This document shows positions 24,282 through 32,587 of a stretch of 64,000 nt of DNA, piece after piece. The notes under the pieces are model-generated. The model made no database searches. It was given only the letters and a program-made list of their open reading frames with translations, and had not been told where the DNA came from. The translations under genes and the position numbers were made by a program. The DNA is taken from NCBI GenBank assembly GCA_045538835.1, contig JAZQEF010000018.1, forward strand, positions 62,001 to 126,000. The letters run 5' to 3'. Each line of letters begins with the position of its first letter. Within the stretch, counting starts at the first letter, position 1. The stretch is from RGIG6165 sp045538835 (GTDB lineage: Bacteria > Bacillota > Clostridia > Oscillospirales > Feifaniaceae).

Positions 24282-25430
24282 TCAGCCTCCGTAATTTGCA
24301 AAAACTCTCTCTCTGACAGTTTTATCAGTATACATAATATCTTCAAGCACAGGATTCTTTATAGTTTTATGCAGGTCGAGTTCTTTACTTACTATGTATT
24401 CTATGTCGGTAAAACCTATTTTATTTTCGAGGAAGAGCGCAACAGCCGCTTCATTTGCAGCATTTAGAACAACAGGTGCGCTTTCGCCCGTACGAGCCGC
24501 CTCATAAGCAAGTCTTAAGCATCCGAATGTATCGGTATCAGGTTTATGGAATGTCAAAGATGAAAGTTTTGTAAAATCAAGACTCTCAACTGTTCCTGCT
24601 ACACGTTTTGGATATGTCAGCGCATATTGTATAGGCAGACACATATCGGTTTTTGCAAGTTCTGCAATAACGGCACCGTCATTGTATTCAACCATTGAAT
24701 GTATAACGCTTTCACGGTGTATAACCACATCTATCTTATGGGCAGGTACACCGAAAAGCCACATTGCTTCAATTACTTCAAGACCTTTATTCATAAGTGT
24801 TGCACAGTCAATGGTTATCTTACTTCCCATTGACCATGTGGGATGTTTTAAGGCATCACTTGCAGTTACTTTCTTTAATTTATCCCTATCGTAACCAAAA
24901 AACGGACCGCCGGAACAGGTAAGTATAAGTCTTCTTATTTCACCGTGTTCCCCTGCTCTTAAACATTGCGATATTGCATTGTGCTCACTGTCAACCGGTA
25001 AAAGGGCAACGCCCTTTTTTTCGGCAAGTTCTGTTACAAGCCCACCTGCCGTAACCAACGTTTCTTTATTTGCAAGCGCAAAGTCTTTACCTGCATTTAT
25101 TGCTTCAAGTGTAGGCTGAAGGCCTATCATTCCGCTCATAGCGCCAACAACGATGTTGGCATTTTCTGCTTTTGCACATTCACAAACACCATCTATACCC
25201 GAGAGTACTCGTATATTAGTGTCGGCAAGTCGCGCTTTAAGCATTTTTGCAGCAGCGTCATCAAATAAAGCGACAAGAGCAGGCGAGAATTCCCTCGCCT
25301 GCTTTTCAATTAAATCAATATTAGAATGTGCCGCAAGCGCTTCGACTTTATATCCAAATCGCTTTGCGACTTTCAGAGTCTGAGTTCCGATAGAACCCGT
25401 AGACCCAAGAAGTGAAATTACTCTTTGCAT
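24282..25430 (-). CDS. dxr: 1-deoxy-D-xylulose 5-phosphate reductoisomerase
   Basis: A 382-residue NADPH-dependent enzyme making methylerythritol phosphate, the second step of the non-mevalonate isoprenoid pathway. NADPH motif LLGSTGSIGTQTL, metal/substrate motif PVDSEHNAI, and SGGPFFGYDRD flexible loop followed by GSKITIDCATLMNKGLE are all present. ATG 25430 begins one base after the cdsA stop and has no clear SD, suggesting reinitiation by ribosomes finishing cdsA. The frame extends to 25448 but those codons lie in cdsA. Confidence 0.97.
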   Translation of the reverse strand: MQRVISLLGSTGSIGTQTLKVAKRFGYKVEALAAHSNIDLIEKQAREFSPALVALFDDAAAKMLKARLADTNIRVLSGIDGVCECAKAENANIVVGAMSGMIGLQPTLEAINAGKDFALANKETLVTAGGLVTELAEKKGVALLPVDSEHNAISQCLRAGEHGEIRRLILTCSGGPFFGYDRDKLKKVTASDALKHPTWSMGSKITIDCATLMNKGLEVIEAMWLFGVPAHKIDVVIHRESVIHSMVEYNDGAVIAELAKTDMCLPIQYALTYPKRVAGTVESLDFTKLSSLTFHKPDTDTFGCLRLAYEAARTGESAPVVLNAANEAAVALFLENKIGFTDIEYIVSKELDLHKTIKNPVLEDIMYTDKTVRERVFANYGG

Positions 25431-25431
25431 A

Positions 25432-26226
25432 TTACAATAATGTAGCAATCAACAGAACAAGCGGAGCAGTTGTTATCCAACTGTCAAATCGATCATACAC
25501 ACCGCCGTGTCCGGGAATAAGATTGCCGGAATCCTTTACTTCATATTTTCTTTTGATAGCAGATTCTGTCAAATCACCAATCTGCGCAAAAACAGCAAAT
25601 ACTATGCCTGCTAACACCGCTTCCACAACATTAAAAGCCGTATTAAAATAACTGTTGGCAAAAATGGCATATCCGACAAATGCAGCCGCAGTAAACAAAG
25701 TACCACCGATAGCACCTTCAACGCTCTTTTTAGGACTTACAATAGGGCTGAGTTTATGTTTACCTACGAGTATACCCGTAAGATATGCAAACACATCTGT
25801 TACTGCCGATCCGTAGCATAACGGAAGAAGATAATCGATGCTGTCATAATTCTGAAGCAGGGTTATACATGTCATAGAAAGAGTAAGTATAACAGGTACG
25901 AATGCTGCAAAGAAAAGTTTGCTCAGATTTACATCTGTAAATTTGGATATAAGTATTCCAAATATACAGGCTGTAAACAAAATCGTTGCGCCGAGCGGTA
26001 TATTAAAAAGCGGTGTAATTATCGCATAAACACACGCAAACGGTAAAACCATTTTAGATTCGCGGTCCGTCTTGCCCGTAAAATTGCAGAATTCATATAC
26101 TGCTCCGAGTGTAATAAGCGACACCAATATGTTTAAAATGGGAGTTGTTCTGAAGATATACATCAATACATATACTATCAGAATAACTATACCCGACAGT
26201 AATCGCACAAAAAATGACTTGAGCAA
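25432..26226 (-). CDS. cdsA: Phosphatidate cytidylyltransferase CdsA, TTG start
   Basis: A 264-residue polytopic membrane enzyme that makes CDP-diacylglycerol for phospholipid synthesis. About seven to eight hydrophobic helices are visible, and the C-terminal family signature KRKYEVKDSGNLIPGHGG followed by VYDRFDS is complete. The longest frame opens with TTG at 26271 inside uppS; the SD (GGAGGAG) overlaps the end of uppS and sits 6 bases before TTG 26226, so I place the start there, two bases after the uppS stop. Operon context (uppS-cdsA-dxr) is typical. Confidence 0.95.
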   Translation of the reverse strand: MLKSFFVRLLSGIVILIVYVLMYIFRTTPILNILVSLITLGAVYEFCNFTGKTDRESKMVLPFACVYAIITPLFNIPLGATILFTACIFGILISKFTDVNLSKLFFAAFVPVILTLSMTCITLLQNYDSIDYLLPLCYGSAVTDVFAYLTGILVGKHKLSPIVSPKKSVEGAIGGTLFTAAAFVGYAIFANSYFNTAFNVVEAVLAGIVFAVFAQIGDLTESAIKRKYEVKDSGNLIPGHGGVYDRFDSWITTAPLVLLIATLL

Positions 26227-26227
26227 A

Positions 26228-26941
26228 TCATACTCCTCCGTATCTTCTGTTTCTTTTGTTGAAGTCTTCAATAGCCTTATCTATATCGGATGTTTTGAAA
26301 TCCGGCCACAGCGTAGGGGTAAAATACCACTCGGAATATGCACCCTGCCACATAAGAAAGTTCGATGTGCGATATTCACCGCCCGTTCTTATAATTAAAT
26401 CAGGGTCAGGCTGTCCCGCAGTATAAAGCGCACCCGATATATCATCTTCCGTTACTGATTTTTCACCACTCTGGATAAGTTTATTGACAGCATGGACAAG
26501 TTCTGCTCTGCCGCCGTAATTGATTGCAATATTGCATATAAGTTTACAGTGGTCGGTATTCATCTGCGATGTCTCATTTATAAGCGCTTTGAGTTCATCA
26601 TTGTATACAGATGTATCACCCAAAAAATTAAGTACAATATCCTCACTGACAAGTTTTTCCCTTGCTTCAATAAGATATTTTTTTAAAAGACCGTTAATTG
26701 CTTCAACTTCTTCAGCAGGTCTCTTCCAATTTTCAGTAGAAAAAGCATAAACGGTGAGATACTCTATGCCGATATCCTTACAGTATGTAGATATTGTTCT
26801 GAATGTTTCAGCACCGACAGGGTGTCCTGCCTGTCTTGGCAGTCCCCTTTTCCTTGCCCATCTACCGTTTCCGTCCATAATAATTCCGATATGCCTCGGA
26901 AGAGGCATATCTTTATTAAGATGTTTCTTTTTGAAAATCAT
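26228..26941 (-). CDS. uppS: Isoprenyl transferase (undecaprenyl diphosphate synthase) UppS
   Basis: A 237-residue cis-prenyltransferase that elongates farnesyl diphosphate to the C55 carrier used for cell wall and surface sugars. The signature HIGIIMDGNGRWARKR, with the catalytic Asp, the FSTENWKRP segment and the C-terminal DLIIRTGGEYRTSNFLMWQ are all present. The start overlaps the frr stop (ATGA). It supplies lipid carrier that the flippase and glycosyltransferase elsewhere in the window could use. Confidence 0.97.
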   Translation of the reverse strand: MIFKKKHLNKDMPLPRHIGIIMDGNGRWARKRGLPRQAGHPVGAETFRTISTYCKDIGIEYLTVYAFSTENWKRPAEEVEAINGLLKKYLIEAREKLVSEDIVLNFLGDTSVYNDELKALINETSQMNTDHCKLICNIAINYGGRAELVHAVNKLIQSGEKSVTEDDISGALYTAGQPDPDLIIRTGGEYRTSNFLMWQGAYSEWYFTPTLWPDFKTSDIDKAIEDFNKRNRRYGGV

Positions 26942-27492
26942 ATTTCAAGGATTTCCTTTTCCTTAACTTCCGCTATTTTATCGATATTCTTTACAAATTT
27001 ATCTGTAAGTTCCTGAACATCGCTTTCAGCAATTTTAAGATCATCCTCTGTGATCTCGTTAGCCTTTTCCTTCTTTTTGAAATCTTCTATTGCATCACGT
27101 CTGATATTTCTGATAGCAACTTTTGAATTTTCAGCCAATTTTTTAACTTCTTTTACAAGTTCTTTTCTTCTCTCTTCAGTGAGAGGCGGGAAGTTAAGAC
27201 GAACGCTCTTACCGTCGTTTGTAGGAGTAATACCTACATCAGATGCAAGTATTGCTTTTTCAATAGCAGTAAGAGTTGAAGGATCCCAGGGTGTTATAGT
27301 AATAGTTCTTGCATCGGTTACAGCAACTGCAGCCATCTGCTGAACAGGTGTGGGAACTCCGTAATAGTCTACTGCAACTTTATTAAGAACTGACGGATTT
27401 GCTCTGCCTGCTCTTATAGTAGCATATTCATTTTCAAGTGCCTTTATGGCCTTATCCATTTTTGTTTCAATTTCAGGTCTTGCGATTTTCAT
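26938..27492 (-). CDS. frr: Ribosome recycling factor
   Basis: A 184-residue RRF, which splits post-termination ribosomes together with EF-G. The near tRNA-shaped protein is recognised from LNKVAVDYYGVPTPVQQMA, the ITPWDPSTLTAIEKAI segment and VRLNFPPLTEERRKEL. Length is typical. ATG follows AAGGAGG. It lies two bases after pyrH and overlaps uppS. Confidence 0.98.
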   Translation of the reverse strand: MKIARPEIETKMDKAIKALENEYATIRAGRANPSVLNKVAVDYYGVPTPVQQMAAVAVTDARTITITPWDPSTLTAIEKAILASDVGITPTNDGKSVRLNFPPLTEERRKELVKEVKKLAENSKVAIRNIRRDAIEDFKKKEKANEITEDDLKIAESDVQELTDKFVKNIDKIAEVKEKEILEI

Positions 27493-27494
27493 AT

Positions 27495-28208
27495 TTAAGC
27501 CTCCTTAATTATTGTTCCTATATGCTCGCCTTTTATTGCTCTGATTATATTATACGGATCATCCATTCCGAAAAGAAGAACGGGTATTCCCTTATCCATA
27601 CAGAATGTAGTTGCCGTATAATCAATAACTGTAAGTTTTTTATTGATCATTTCACTGAATGTTATTTCTTCATAGGGTGTTGCCGTGGGATCTTTTTTAG
27701 GATCCGCCGAATATATGTAGCCAACATTTTTGGCAAGCAAAAGTGCATCTGCTTCTATTTCCGATGCTCTGAGTGCTGCTGCAGTGTCAGTTGTAAAGAA
27801 GGGGGCGCCTATTCCGCCGCCGAATATCACTACCTGACCTTCGGATAGATATCTGTCAGCATCTCTTGCGGTAAACTGTTCAGCTACTGTGCGCATTTCA
27901 ATTCCCGAAAGAACTTTAGACTTGACGCCCACCGTTTCAAGTTCGTCCTGCAGTGCAAGTGAGTTTATGACCGTAGCGAGCATTCCCATATGGTCGGCTC
28001 TTGTGCGATTCATATTTTTTCCCTGTCTGCCGCGCCAGAAATTTCCGCCGCCGACAACGATTGCTACCTCAACCCCCATATCGACTGCTTCTTTTATAAC
28101 AGAAGCAACTTGTGCGAGAGCATTGTCATCAAAACCCATTGACTTATCGCCGGCAAGCGCTTCACCGCTGATTTTTATTAAAACTCTTTTATATTTTAAA
28201 TTACTCAC
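27495..28208 (-). CDS. pyrH: Uridylate kinase PyrH, GTG start
   Basis: A 237-residue amino-acid-kinase-family enzyme that phosphorylates UMP to UDP. Visible motifs are RVLIKISGEALAG, the glycine loop IVVGGGNFWRG and the uridine-binding TTDTAAALRA. A GTG at 28217 forms part of the SD (GAGGTG); the true start is GTG 28208, 6 bases further on, giving MSNLKYKRVL. It is the first gene of the frr-uppS-cdsA-dxr-rseP-ispG-polC operon, with its own promoter and a very short leader. Confidence 0.96.
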   Translation of the reverse strand: MSNLKYKRVLIKISGEALAGDKSMGFDDNALAQVASVIKEAVDMGVEVAIVVGGGNFWRGRQGKNMNRTRADHMGMLATVINSLALQDELETVGVKSKVLSGIEMRTVAEQFTARDADRYLSEGQVVIFGGGIGAPFFTTDTAAALRASEIEADALLLAKNVGYIYSADPKKDPTATPYEEITFSEMINKKLTVIDYTATTFCMDKGIPVLLFGMDDPYNIIRAIKGEHIGTIIKEA

Positions 28209-28226
28209 AATTTTCACCTCTTAGAT

Positions 28227-28255
28227 ATTTTAACTTATATATAAAAAAAAAGCAA
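28227..28255 (-). promoter_or_regulatory. Promoter of the pyrH-polC operon
   Basis: TTGCTT (28250-28255), 17-base T-rich spacer, TAAAAT (28227-28232). The predicted start leaves about 12 bases before the pyrH start codon, just enough for the SD. Confidence 0.6.
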
Positions 28256-28282
28256 CCATTCAATTTGTCAAAATAAAGCAAA

Positions 28283-28307
28283 AATACGGGCAAATGCTGC
28301 CCGTATT
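28283..28307 (-). terminator. Second terminator after tsf
   Basis: A 10-bp stem AATACGGGCA/TGCCCGTATT with a 5-base loop, flanked by A and T runs. With the hairpin at 28327-28352 it forms a tandem stop between tsf and pyrH. Confidence 0.75.
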
Positions 28308-28326
28308 TTCTTATCAAATAAAAATG

Positions 28327-28352
28327 CCCCGTACATTTTAATATACGAGGCT
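28327..28352 (-). terminator. First terminator after tsf
   Basis: An 8-bp stem (GCCCCGTA with TACGAGGC, one G-T type pair) followed on the minus strand by a T-run, 10 bases past the tsf stop. Confidence 0.75.
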
Positions 28353-28361
28353 GTTTTTATT

Positions 28362-29270
28362 TTACTTAATCATTGAAGCAACTTCGTCAGCGAAGTTATC
28401 TTCTTTTTTCTGGAGGCCTTCGCCCTTTTCAAAACGAACGAACTTAACAACTTCGATCTTTGCTCCAAGTTCCTTAGCAACCGATTCAACGTACTGTGAA
28501 ACAGTCATCTTGTTATCGATAACGTATTCCTGTTCAACAAGGCAGTTTTCCTTGAAATACTTCTGAATACGGCCCATAACCATCTTTTCAGCAATTGCTT
28601 CGGGCTTACCCTCTTCCATAGCCTGAGCCTTGAGTATCTTCTTTTCGTTTTCGATTACTTCTTCAGGAACTTCATCCTTCTTGCAGTAGCCGGGATTCAT
28701 AGCGGCGATCTGCATGCAGACATTCTTAGCCATAGCCTTGAATTCGGGCTTAGCCGCTGTAGCATCATCTGTATCAAGAAGAAGCATAACGCCTATCTTA
28801 CCGCCCATATGAATGTATGTTTCAAGAACACCTTCAAATATAGCAAATCTTCTGATGCTGAGGTTTTCACCGATCGTAAGGACCTTTTCCTGACGAACTG
28901 CTTCTACAGTATCATTTGTGCCTGTGTAGTTCTTAGTAAGAAGTTCTTCAACATCAGCAGGCTTTGTTTCAGCAACTGTTTTAGCACAGCCTGTAACAAA
29001 TTCCTGGAACTTTTCATTATTAGCAACGAAGTCTGACTCAGAGTTAACTTCGATAACAACACCTATTTTACCGTCAACATATGCTGAAACTATACCTTCA
29101 GCAGCAATACGACTAGCCTTTTTCTGTGCTGCTGCAAGACCTTTTTCTCTAAGGTATTCAATAGCCTTTTCAGCATCACCGTTTGTTTCTGTAAGAGCTT
29201 TCTTACAATCCATCATACCGCAGCCTGTCTTCTCACGAAGCGCGGCAACATCTTTAGCAGTAAATGCCAT
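28362..29270 (-). CDS. tsf: Translation elongation factor Ts
   Basis: A 302-residue nucleotide exchange factor for EF-Tu. The N-terminal UBA-like domain (VAALREKTGCGMMDCKKAL) and the core contact TDFV-type motif (here ESDFVANNEKF) are conserved. Length is typical. ATG follows GGAGGT. It lies 21 bases after rpsB, the usual pairing, and is closed by tandem terminators. Confidence 0.98.
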   Translation of the reverse strand: MAFTAKDVAALREKTGCGMMDCKKALTETNGDAEKAIEYLREKGLAAAQKKASRIAAEGIVSAYVDGKIGVVIEVNSESDFVANNEKFQEFVTGCAKTVAETKPADVEELLTKNYTGTNDTVEAVRQEKVLTIGENLSIRRFAIFEGVLETYIHMGGKIGVMLLLDTDDATAAKPEFKAMAKNVCMQIAAMNPGYCKKDEVPEEVIENEKKILKAQAMEEGKPEAIAEKMVMGRIQKYFKENCLVEQEYVIDNKMTVSQYVESVAKELGAKIEVVKFVRFEKGEGLQKKEDNFADEVASMIK

Positions 29271-29291
29271 AATAAATTACCTCCGTAAAAA

Positions 29292-30026
29292 TTATTCAGC
29301 ATCTGAAGTTTCAACTTCAGTTTCTTCTTTCATTTCAAACTGTTCACCCTGCTTACCTTCAAGAACAGCGTTAGCCATTGTTTCAGCGATAAGTTTTACG
29401 GCACGGATAGCATCATCATTGCCGGGGATAACATAGTCAACTTCATCAGGATCGCAGTTTGTATCAACGATAGCAACTATCGGAATACCCAGTTTCTTTG
29501 CTTCGGCAACAGCAATCTTTTCTTTCTTGGGATCAACAATGAAAAGTGCCGCAGGAATCTTGGGCATATCTTCGATACCGCCAAGGAACTTTTCGAGCTT
29601 TTCTATTTCGCCGAGAAGTTTTGTAACTTCTTTCTTGGGAAGTACATCGAAAGTACCGTCTTCCTGCATCTTGCGGAGCTGTTTAAGACGCTGAATTCTG
29701 CCCTGGATAGTCTTGAAGTTTGTAAGCATACCGCCAAGCCATCTTGCATTGACATAGTACATGCCTACTCTTTCAGCCTCTTCCTTGATTGAATCCTGGG
29801 CCTGCTTCTTTGTTCCTACGAAAAGGATATCACCGCCGTTAGCCGCAACATCACGTACGAACATATAAGCTTCTTCAAGTTTCTTAACTGTTTTCTGAAG
29901 GTCAATGATATAGATACCATTTCTTTCAGTGTAGATGTACTCCGCCATTTTGGGGTTCCATCTTCTGGTCTGGTGTCCGAAATGAACACCTGCTTCAAGT
30001 AACTGCTTCATTGAAATAACTGACAT
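29292..30026 (-). CDS. rpsB: 30S ribosomal protein S2
   Basis: A 244-residue S2, recognised by MKQLLEAGVHFGHQTRRWNPKM, the FVGTKKQAQ and WLGGMLTNF motifs and VDPKKEKIAVAEAKKLGIP. The frame continues upstream to 30146, but ATG 30026 has a strong SD (AAAGGAGGAA) and gives the family N-terminus MSVISMK, so the upstream codons are untranslated leader. A short acidic tail ends the protein. Co-transcribed with tsf. Confidence 0.98.
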   Translation of the reverse strand: MSVISMKQLLEAGVHFGHQTRRWNPKMAEYIYTERNGIYIIDLQKTVKKLEEAYMFVRDVAANGGDILFVGTKKQAQDSIKEEAERVGMYYVNARWLGGMLTNFKTIQGRIQRLKQLRKMQEDGTFDVLPKKEVTKLLGEIEKLEKFLGGIEDMPKIPAALFIVDPKKEKIAVAEAKKLGIPIVAIVDTNCDPDEVDYVIPGNDDAIRAVKLIAETMANAVLEGKQGEQFEMKEETEVETSDAE

Positions 30027-30130
30027 TTTTAAATTCCTCCTTTGGTTTTTACCTCCACCGTGTTCTTCTTCAAGCCAACTGATAAACAGCACCGACTTAA
30101 AATCGCACGATGTGTGTATTTCAAATTTGC
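30027..30130 (-). promoter_or_regulatory. Long rpsB leader
   Basis: About 100 bases lie between the predicted transcription start and the rpsB ATG, much longer than other leaders here. It contains a second SD-like GGTGGAGG and G/C-richer blocks able to pair. S2 leaders are autoregulatory in some bacteria; whether this one is cannot be decided by eye. Confidence 0.35.
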
Positions 30131-30136
30131 CTATCA

Positions 30137-30165
30137 ATAATATCACAACCGAAAAAAATATGCAA
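30137..30165 (-). promoter_or_regulatory. Promoter of rpsB-tsf
   Basis: TTGCAT (30160-30165), 17 bases, TATTAT (30137-30142), with an upstream A/T-rich tract resembling an UP element, fitting a strongly expressed ribosomal operon. Confidence 0.65.
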
Positions 30166-30300
30166 GTATTTTATTTATATATTATCATCTTCTCTCTTTT
30201 TTCGACCAGATGTGTATCTGTTGATGATATAAAATAAGGTGTTCCCACTAATAAATATCAAAAATTTGTCATAATTTCTTAATTTAATTTTATTATATGC

Positions 30301-30329
30301 TTGAAAGTTTAATATATTTAGGATAAAAT
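30301..30329 (+). promoter_or_regulatory. Promoter of the membrane pyrophosphatase gene
   Basis: TTGAAA (30301-30306), 17 bases, TAAAAT (30324-30329), 33 bases upstream of ATG; an excellent SD (TTGGAGG) lies between. Confidence 0.7.
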
Positions 30330-30361
30330 AATTTTACAACTCAAATTATTGGAGGCAAAAA

Positions 30362-32443
30362 ATGTTCGAAAAAATATCCCCTTTCATTGTATTGGCATGC
30401 GCCATTTTAGCATTGTGTTATTCTATAATACAATTTTATGCCGTAAAAAGGCAAGATGAAGGCACATCTAAAATGAAAAGTATTGGTGCTAAAATAAGAC
30501 AAGGCGCAATGGCTTATTTAAAACGACAGTACAAAACTGTCAGCATATTTTTTGTATTCGTGTTTATACTTCTTTTAGTATTAGCATTTACCACAAACGG
30601 TAAACTTTTATCTAAATTTGTCCCATTCGCATTTCTTACCGGAGGTTGCTTCTCTGCTCTTTCGGGTTTTGTGGGAATGAAGATCGCCACATATGCAAAC
30701 ACAAGAACGGCTAACGGCGCGAGGAAAAGTCTCAACAAAGGTTTAAAAATTGCATTTGCATCAGGCTCTGTTATGGGACTTACTGTTGTCGGACTCGGAC
30801 TTTTTGACACAAGCGTATGGTTCATTCTTTTAAAATTTGTATTCAGACTTCCTATTGAAGATACGATGAGTGCCATGCTCACCTTTGGTATGGGCGCAAG
30901 CACTATGGCTCTCTTTGCAAGAGTCGGCGGAGGTATTTTCACCAAAGCCGCAGATGTAGGGGCAGACCTCGTAGGTAAAGTTGAAGCAGGCATTCCCGAA
31001 GACGATCCAAGAAATCCTGCTTGTATTGCTGACAATGTCGGAGACAATGTCGGCGATGTTGCAGGAATGGGCGCTGATCTTTATGAATCATACGTCGGAT
31101 CCTTAATTTCCTGCGGTGCACTTGCAATTGCAGCAGGCTTGAATTTCAAGGGAGTGATCGTTCCCCTGTTGATAGCGGCAATTGGAATCATTGCTTCGAT
31201 TATTGGAACATTCTTTGTTAGCACTAAGGAAGGCGCATCACAAAAAAATCTTCTCACTTCTCTAAGAAGAGGCACATATATAAGTGCTCTCATCTCAGCG
31301 TTTGCTTCTGCTGTTCTTATATTTACACTTCTTCCCGAAAACAAAGGCGTGTTCGGTGCTGTTCTTTCGGGTCTGCTTGCAGGTGTGCTTATTGGATTTT
31401 TTACCGAATATTACACATCTGACACATATAAGCCGACGCAGAAACTTTCTGATTCAGCAAAAACAGGAAGTGCCACTGTTATTATTGACGGTATGGCTCT
31501 GGGTATGCTCTCAACTGCAATCCCTGTAATAATAATTGCTGCTTCAGTTCTTATAAGTTTCTATATTTCTGGCGGCGCAAGCAACTCTTCGCTCGGTTTG
31601 TACGGCGTTGCAATATCGGCAGTCGGTATGCTATCAACGCTTGGAATCACTCTTGCAACTGACGCTTACGGTCCAGTAGCCGACAATGCGGGAGGTATTG
31701 CCGAAATGGCAGGTCTTGAAAAAACAGTTCGTGAAAGAACAGATGCTCTTGACTCACTTGGAAACACAACTGCTGCAACAGGCAAAGGCTTTGCCATTGG
31801 CTCAGCAGCACTTACGGCGCTTGCTCTGATAGTTTCATACACTGATAAAGTTGAAAGCCTTGGTGCTACGCTTAATATCACTATCACAAATCCCCCTGTC
31901 CTTATCGGTCTCTTTATAGGTTCGATGCTCCCCTTCCTATTCTCAGCATTCACAATGCAGGCTGTAGGACGCGCGGCACAAAAAGTTGTTCTTGAAGTTC
32001 GCAGACAGTTTAAAGAAATCACAGGACTTATGGATGGCACTGCAGAAGCGGATTATTCAACCTGTGTAGACATCTGCACACGTTCATCACTTAAGGAAAT
32101 GATAGTTCCCTCACTGCTTGCAGTAGTAGTTCCGATTATTACAGGTCTCATTCTTGGAGTAAACGGAGTTGTCGGTATGCTTGCAGGCGCGCTTGTATGT
32201 GGATTTGTCCTTGCAATTATGATGGCTAATTCAGGCGGCAGTTGGGACAATGCCAAGAAGTATATTGAAGCAGGAAATCACGGCGGAAAAGGTTCGGCAG
32301 CACACAAAGCCGCTGTCGTAGGTGACACCGTCGGCGATCCCTTCAAAGACACTTCAGGACCTTCTGTAAATATCTTGATCAAACTTATCAGTATGGTATC
32401 CATAGTATTTGCAGGAATAATCGTAAACTTCTCAATCTTTTAA
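30362..32443 (+). CDS. hppA: Membrane-bound pyrophosphatase, probably K+-dependent and Na+-pumping
   Basis: A 693-residue integral-membrane pyrophosphatase with about 16 helices, coupling PPi hydrolysis to cation export. The catalytic loop DVGADLVGKVEAGIPEDDPRN, the IADNVGDNVGD motif and the C-terminal HKAAVVGDTVGDPFKDT are intact. Two residues predict type: Glu242 in GADLYESY is placed as in Na+-pumping enzymes (H+ pumps carry the Glu four residues later), and Ala in GNTTAATGKG (467-476) marks the K+-dependent class, where K+-independent enzymes carry Lys. Ion specificity is therefore inference from family knowledge. It is monocistronic, with its own promoter and terminator. Confidence 0.95.
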   Translation: MFEKISPFIVLACAILALCYSIIQFYAVKRQDEGTSKMKSIGAKIRQGAMAYLKRQYKTVSIFFVFVFILLLVLAFTTNGKLLSKFVPFAFLTGGCFSALSGFVGMKIATYANTRTANGARKSLNKGLKIAFASGSVMGLTVVGLGLFDTSVWFILLKFVFRLPIEDTMSAMLTFGMGASTMALFARVGGGIFTKAADVGADLVGKVEAGIPEDDPRNPACIADNVGDNVGDVAGMGADLYESYVGSLISCGALAIAAGLNFKGVIVPLLIAAIGIIASIIGTFFVSTKEGASQKNLLTSLRRGTYISALISAFASAVLIFTLLPENKGVFGAVLSGLLAGVLIGFFTEYYTSDTYKPTQKLSDSAKTGSATVIIDGMALGMLSTAIPVIIIAASVLISFYISGGASNSSLGLYGVAISAVGMLSTLGITLATDAYGPVADNAGGIAEMAGLEKTVRERTDALDSLGNTTAATGKGFAIGSAALTALALIVSYTDKVESLGATLNITITNPPVLIGLFIGSMLPFLFSAFTMQAVGRAAQKVVLEVRRQFKEITGLMDGTAEADYSTCVDICTRSSLKEMIVPSLLAVVVPIITGLILGVNGVVGMLAGALVCGFVLAIMMANSGGSWDNAKKYIEAGNHGGKGSAAHKAAVVGDTVGDPFKDTSGPSVNILIKLISMVSIVFAGIIVNFSIF

Positions 32444-32448
32444 AAAAA

Positions 32449-32474
32449 ATAAAGGCTCAGAAATGAGCCTTTAT
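32449..32474. terminator. Bidirectional terminator after hppA
   Basis: An 11-bp stem ATAAAGGCTCA/TGAGCCTTTAT with a GAAA loop, A-run before and T-run after. It also fits as terminator of the minus-strand flippase operon. Confidence 0.85.
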
Positions 32475-32517
32475 TTTTCTTTAAATATTACATTTCAAAC
32501 GAAACAGGATAGTGATC

Positions 32518-32577
32518 TTATAAGTATATACCGTCAGCATCCCAAGAGCATCTGATATTAAAAGTAACGTTTTTCAC
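32518..32577 (-). CDS. Very short ORF after the flippase gene
   Basis: A 19-codon frame starting with GTG 32577 has a proper SD (AGGAGAT) 5 bases upstream that overlaps the flippase stop. The product MKNVTFNIRCSWDADGIYL resembles the first strand-turn-strand of DUF1902/HicB-like antitoxin domains, which often begin with a beta strand followed by WD and an acidic turn, but it stops where the strand should continue. It may be a genuine micro-peptide or the decayed start of a lost gene. No partner toxin is seen. Confidence 0.3.
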   Translation of the reverse strand: MKNVTFNIRCSWDADGIYL

Positions 32578-32587
32578 GATTTATCTC

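Noticed and set aside
30027..30146. Longer N-terminus for ribosomal protein S2
   Set aside because: The strong SD before ATG 30026 and the family N-terminus MSVISMK show that the upstream codons are leader.
30514..31047. 177-codon minus-strand frame opposite hppA
   Set aside because: hppA motifs are intact on the plus strand; no SD or promoter for the reverse frame.
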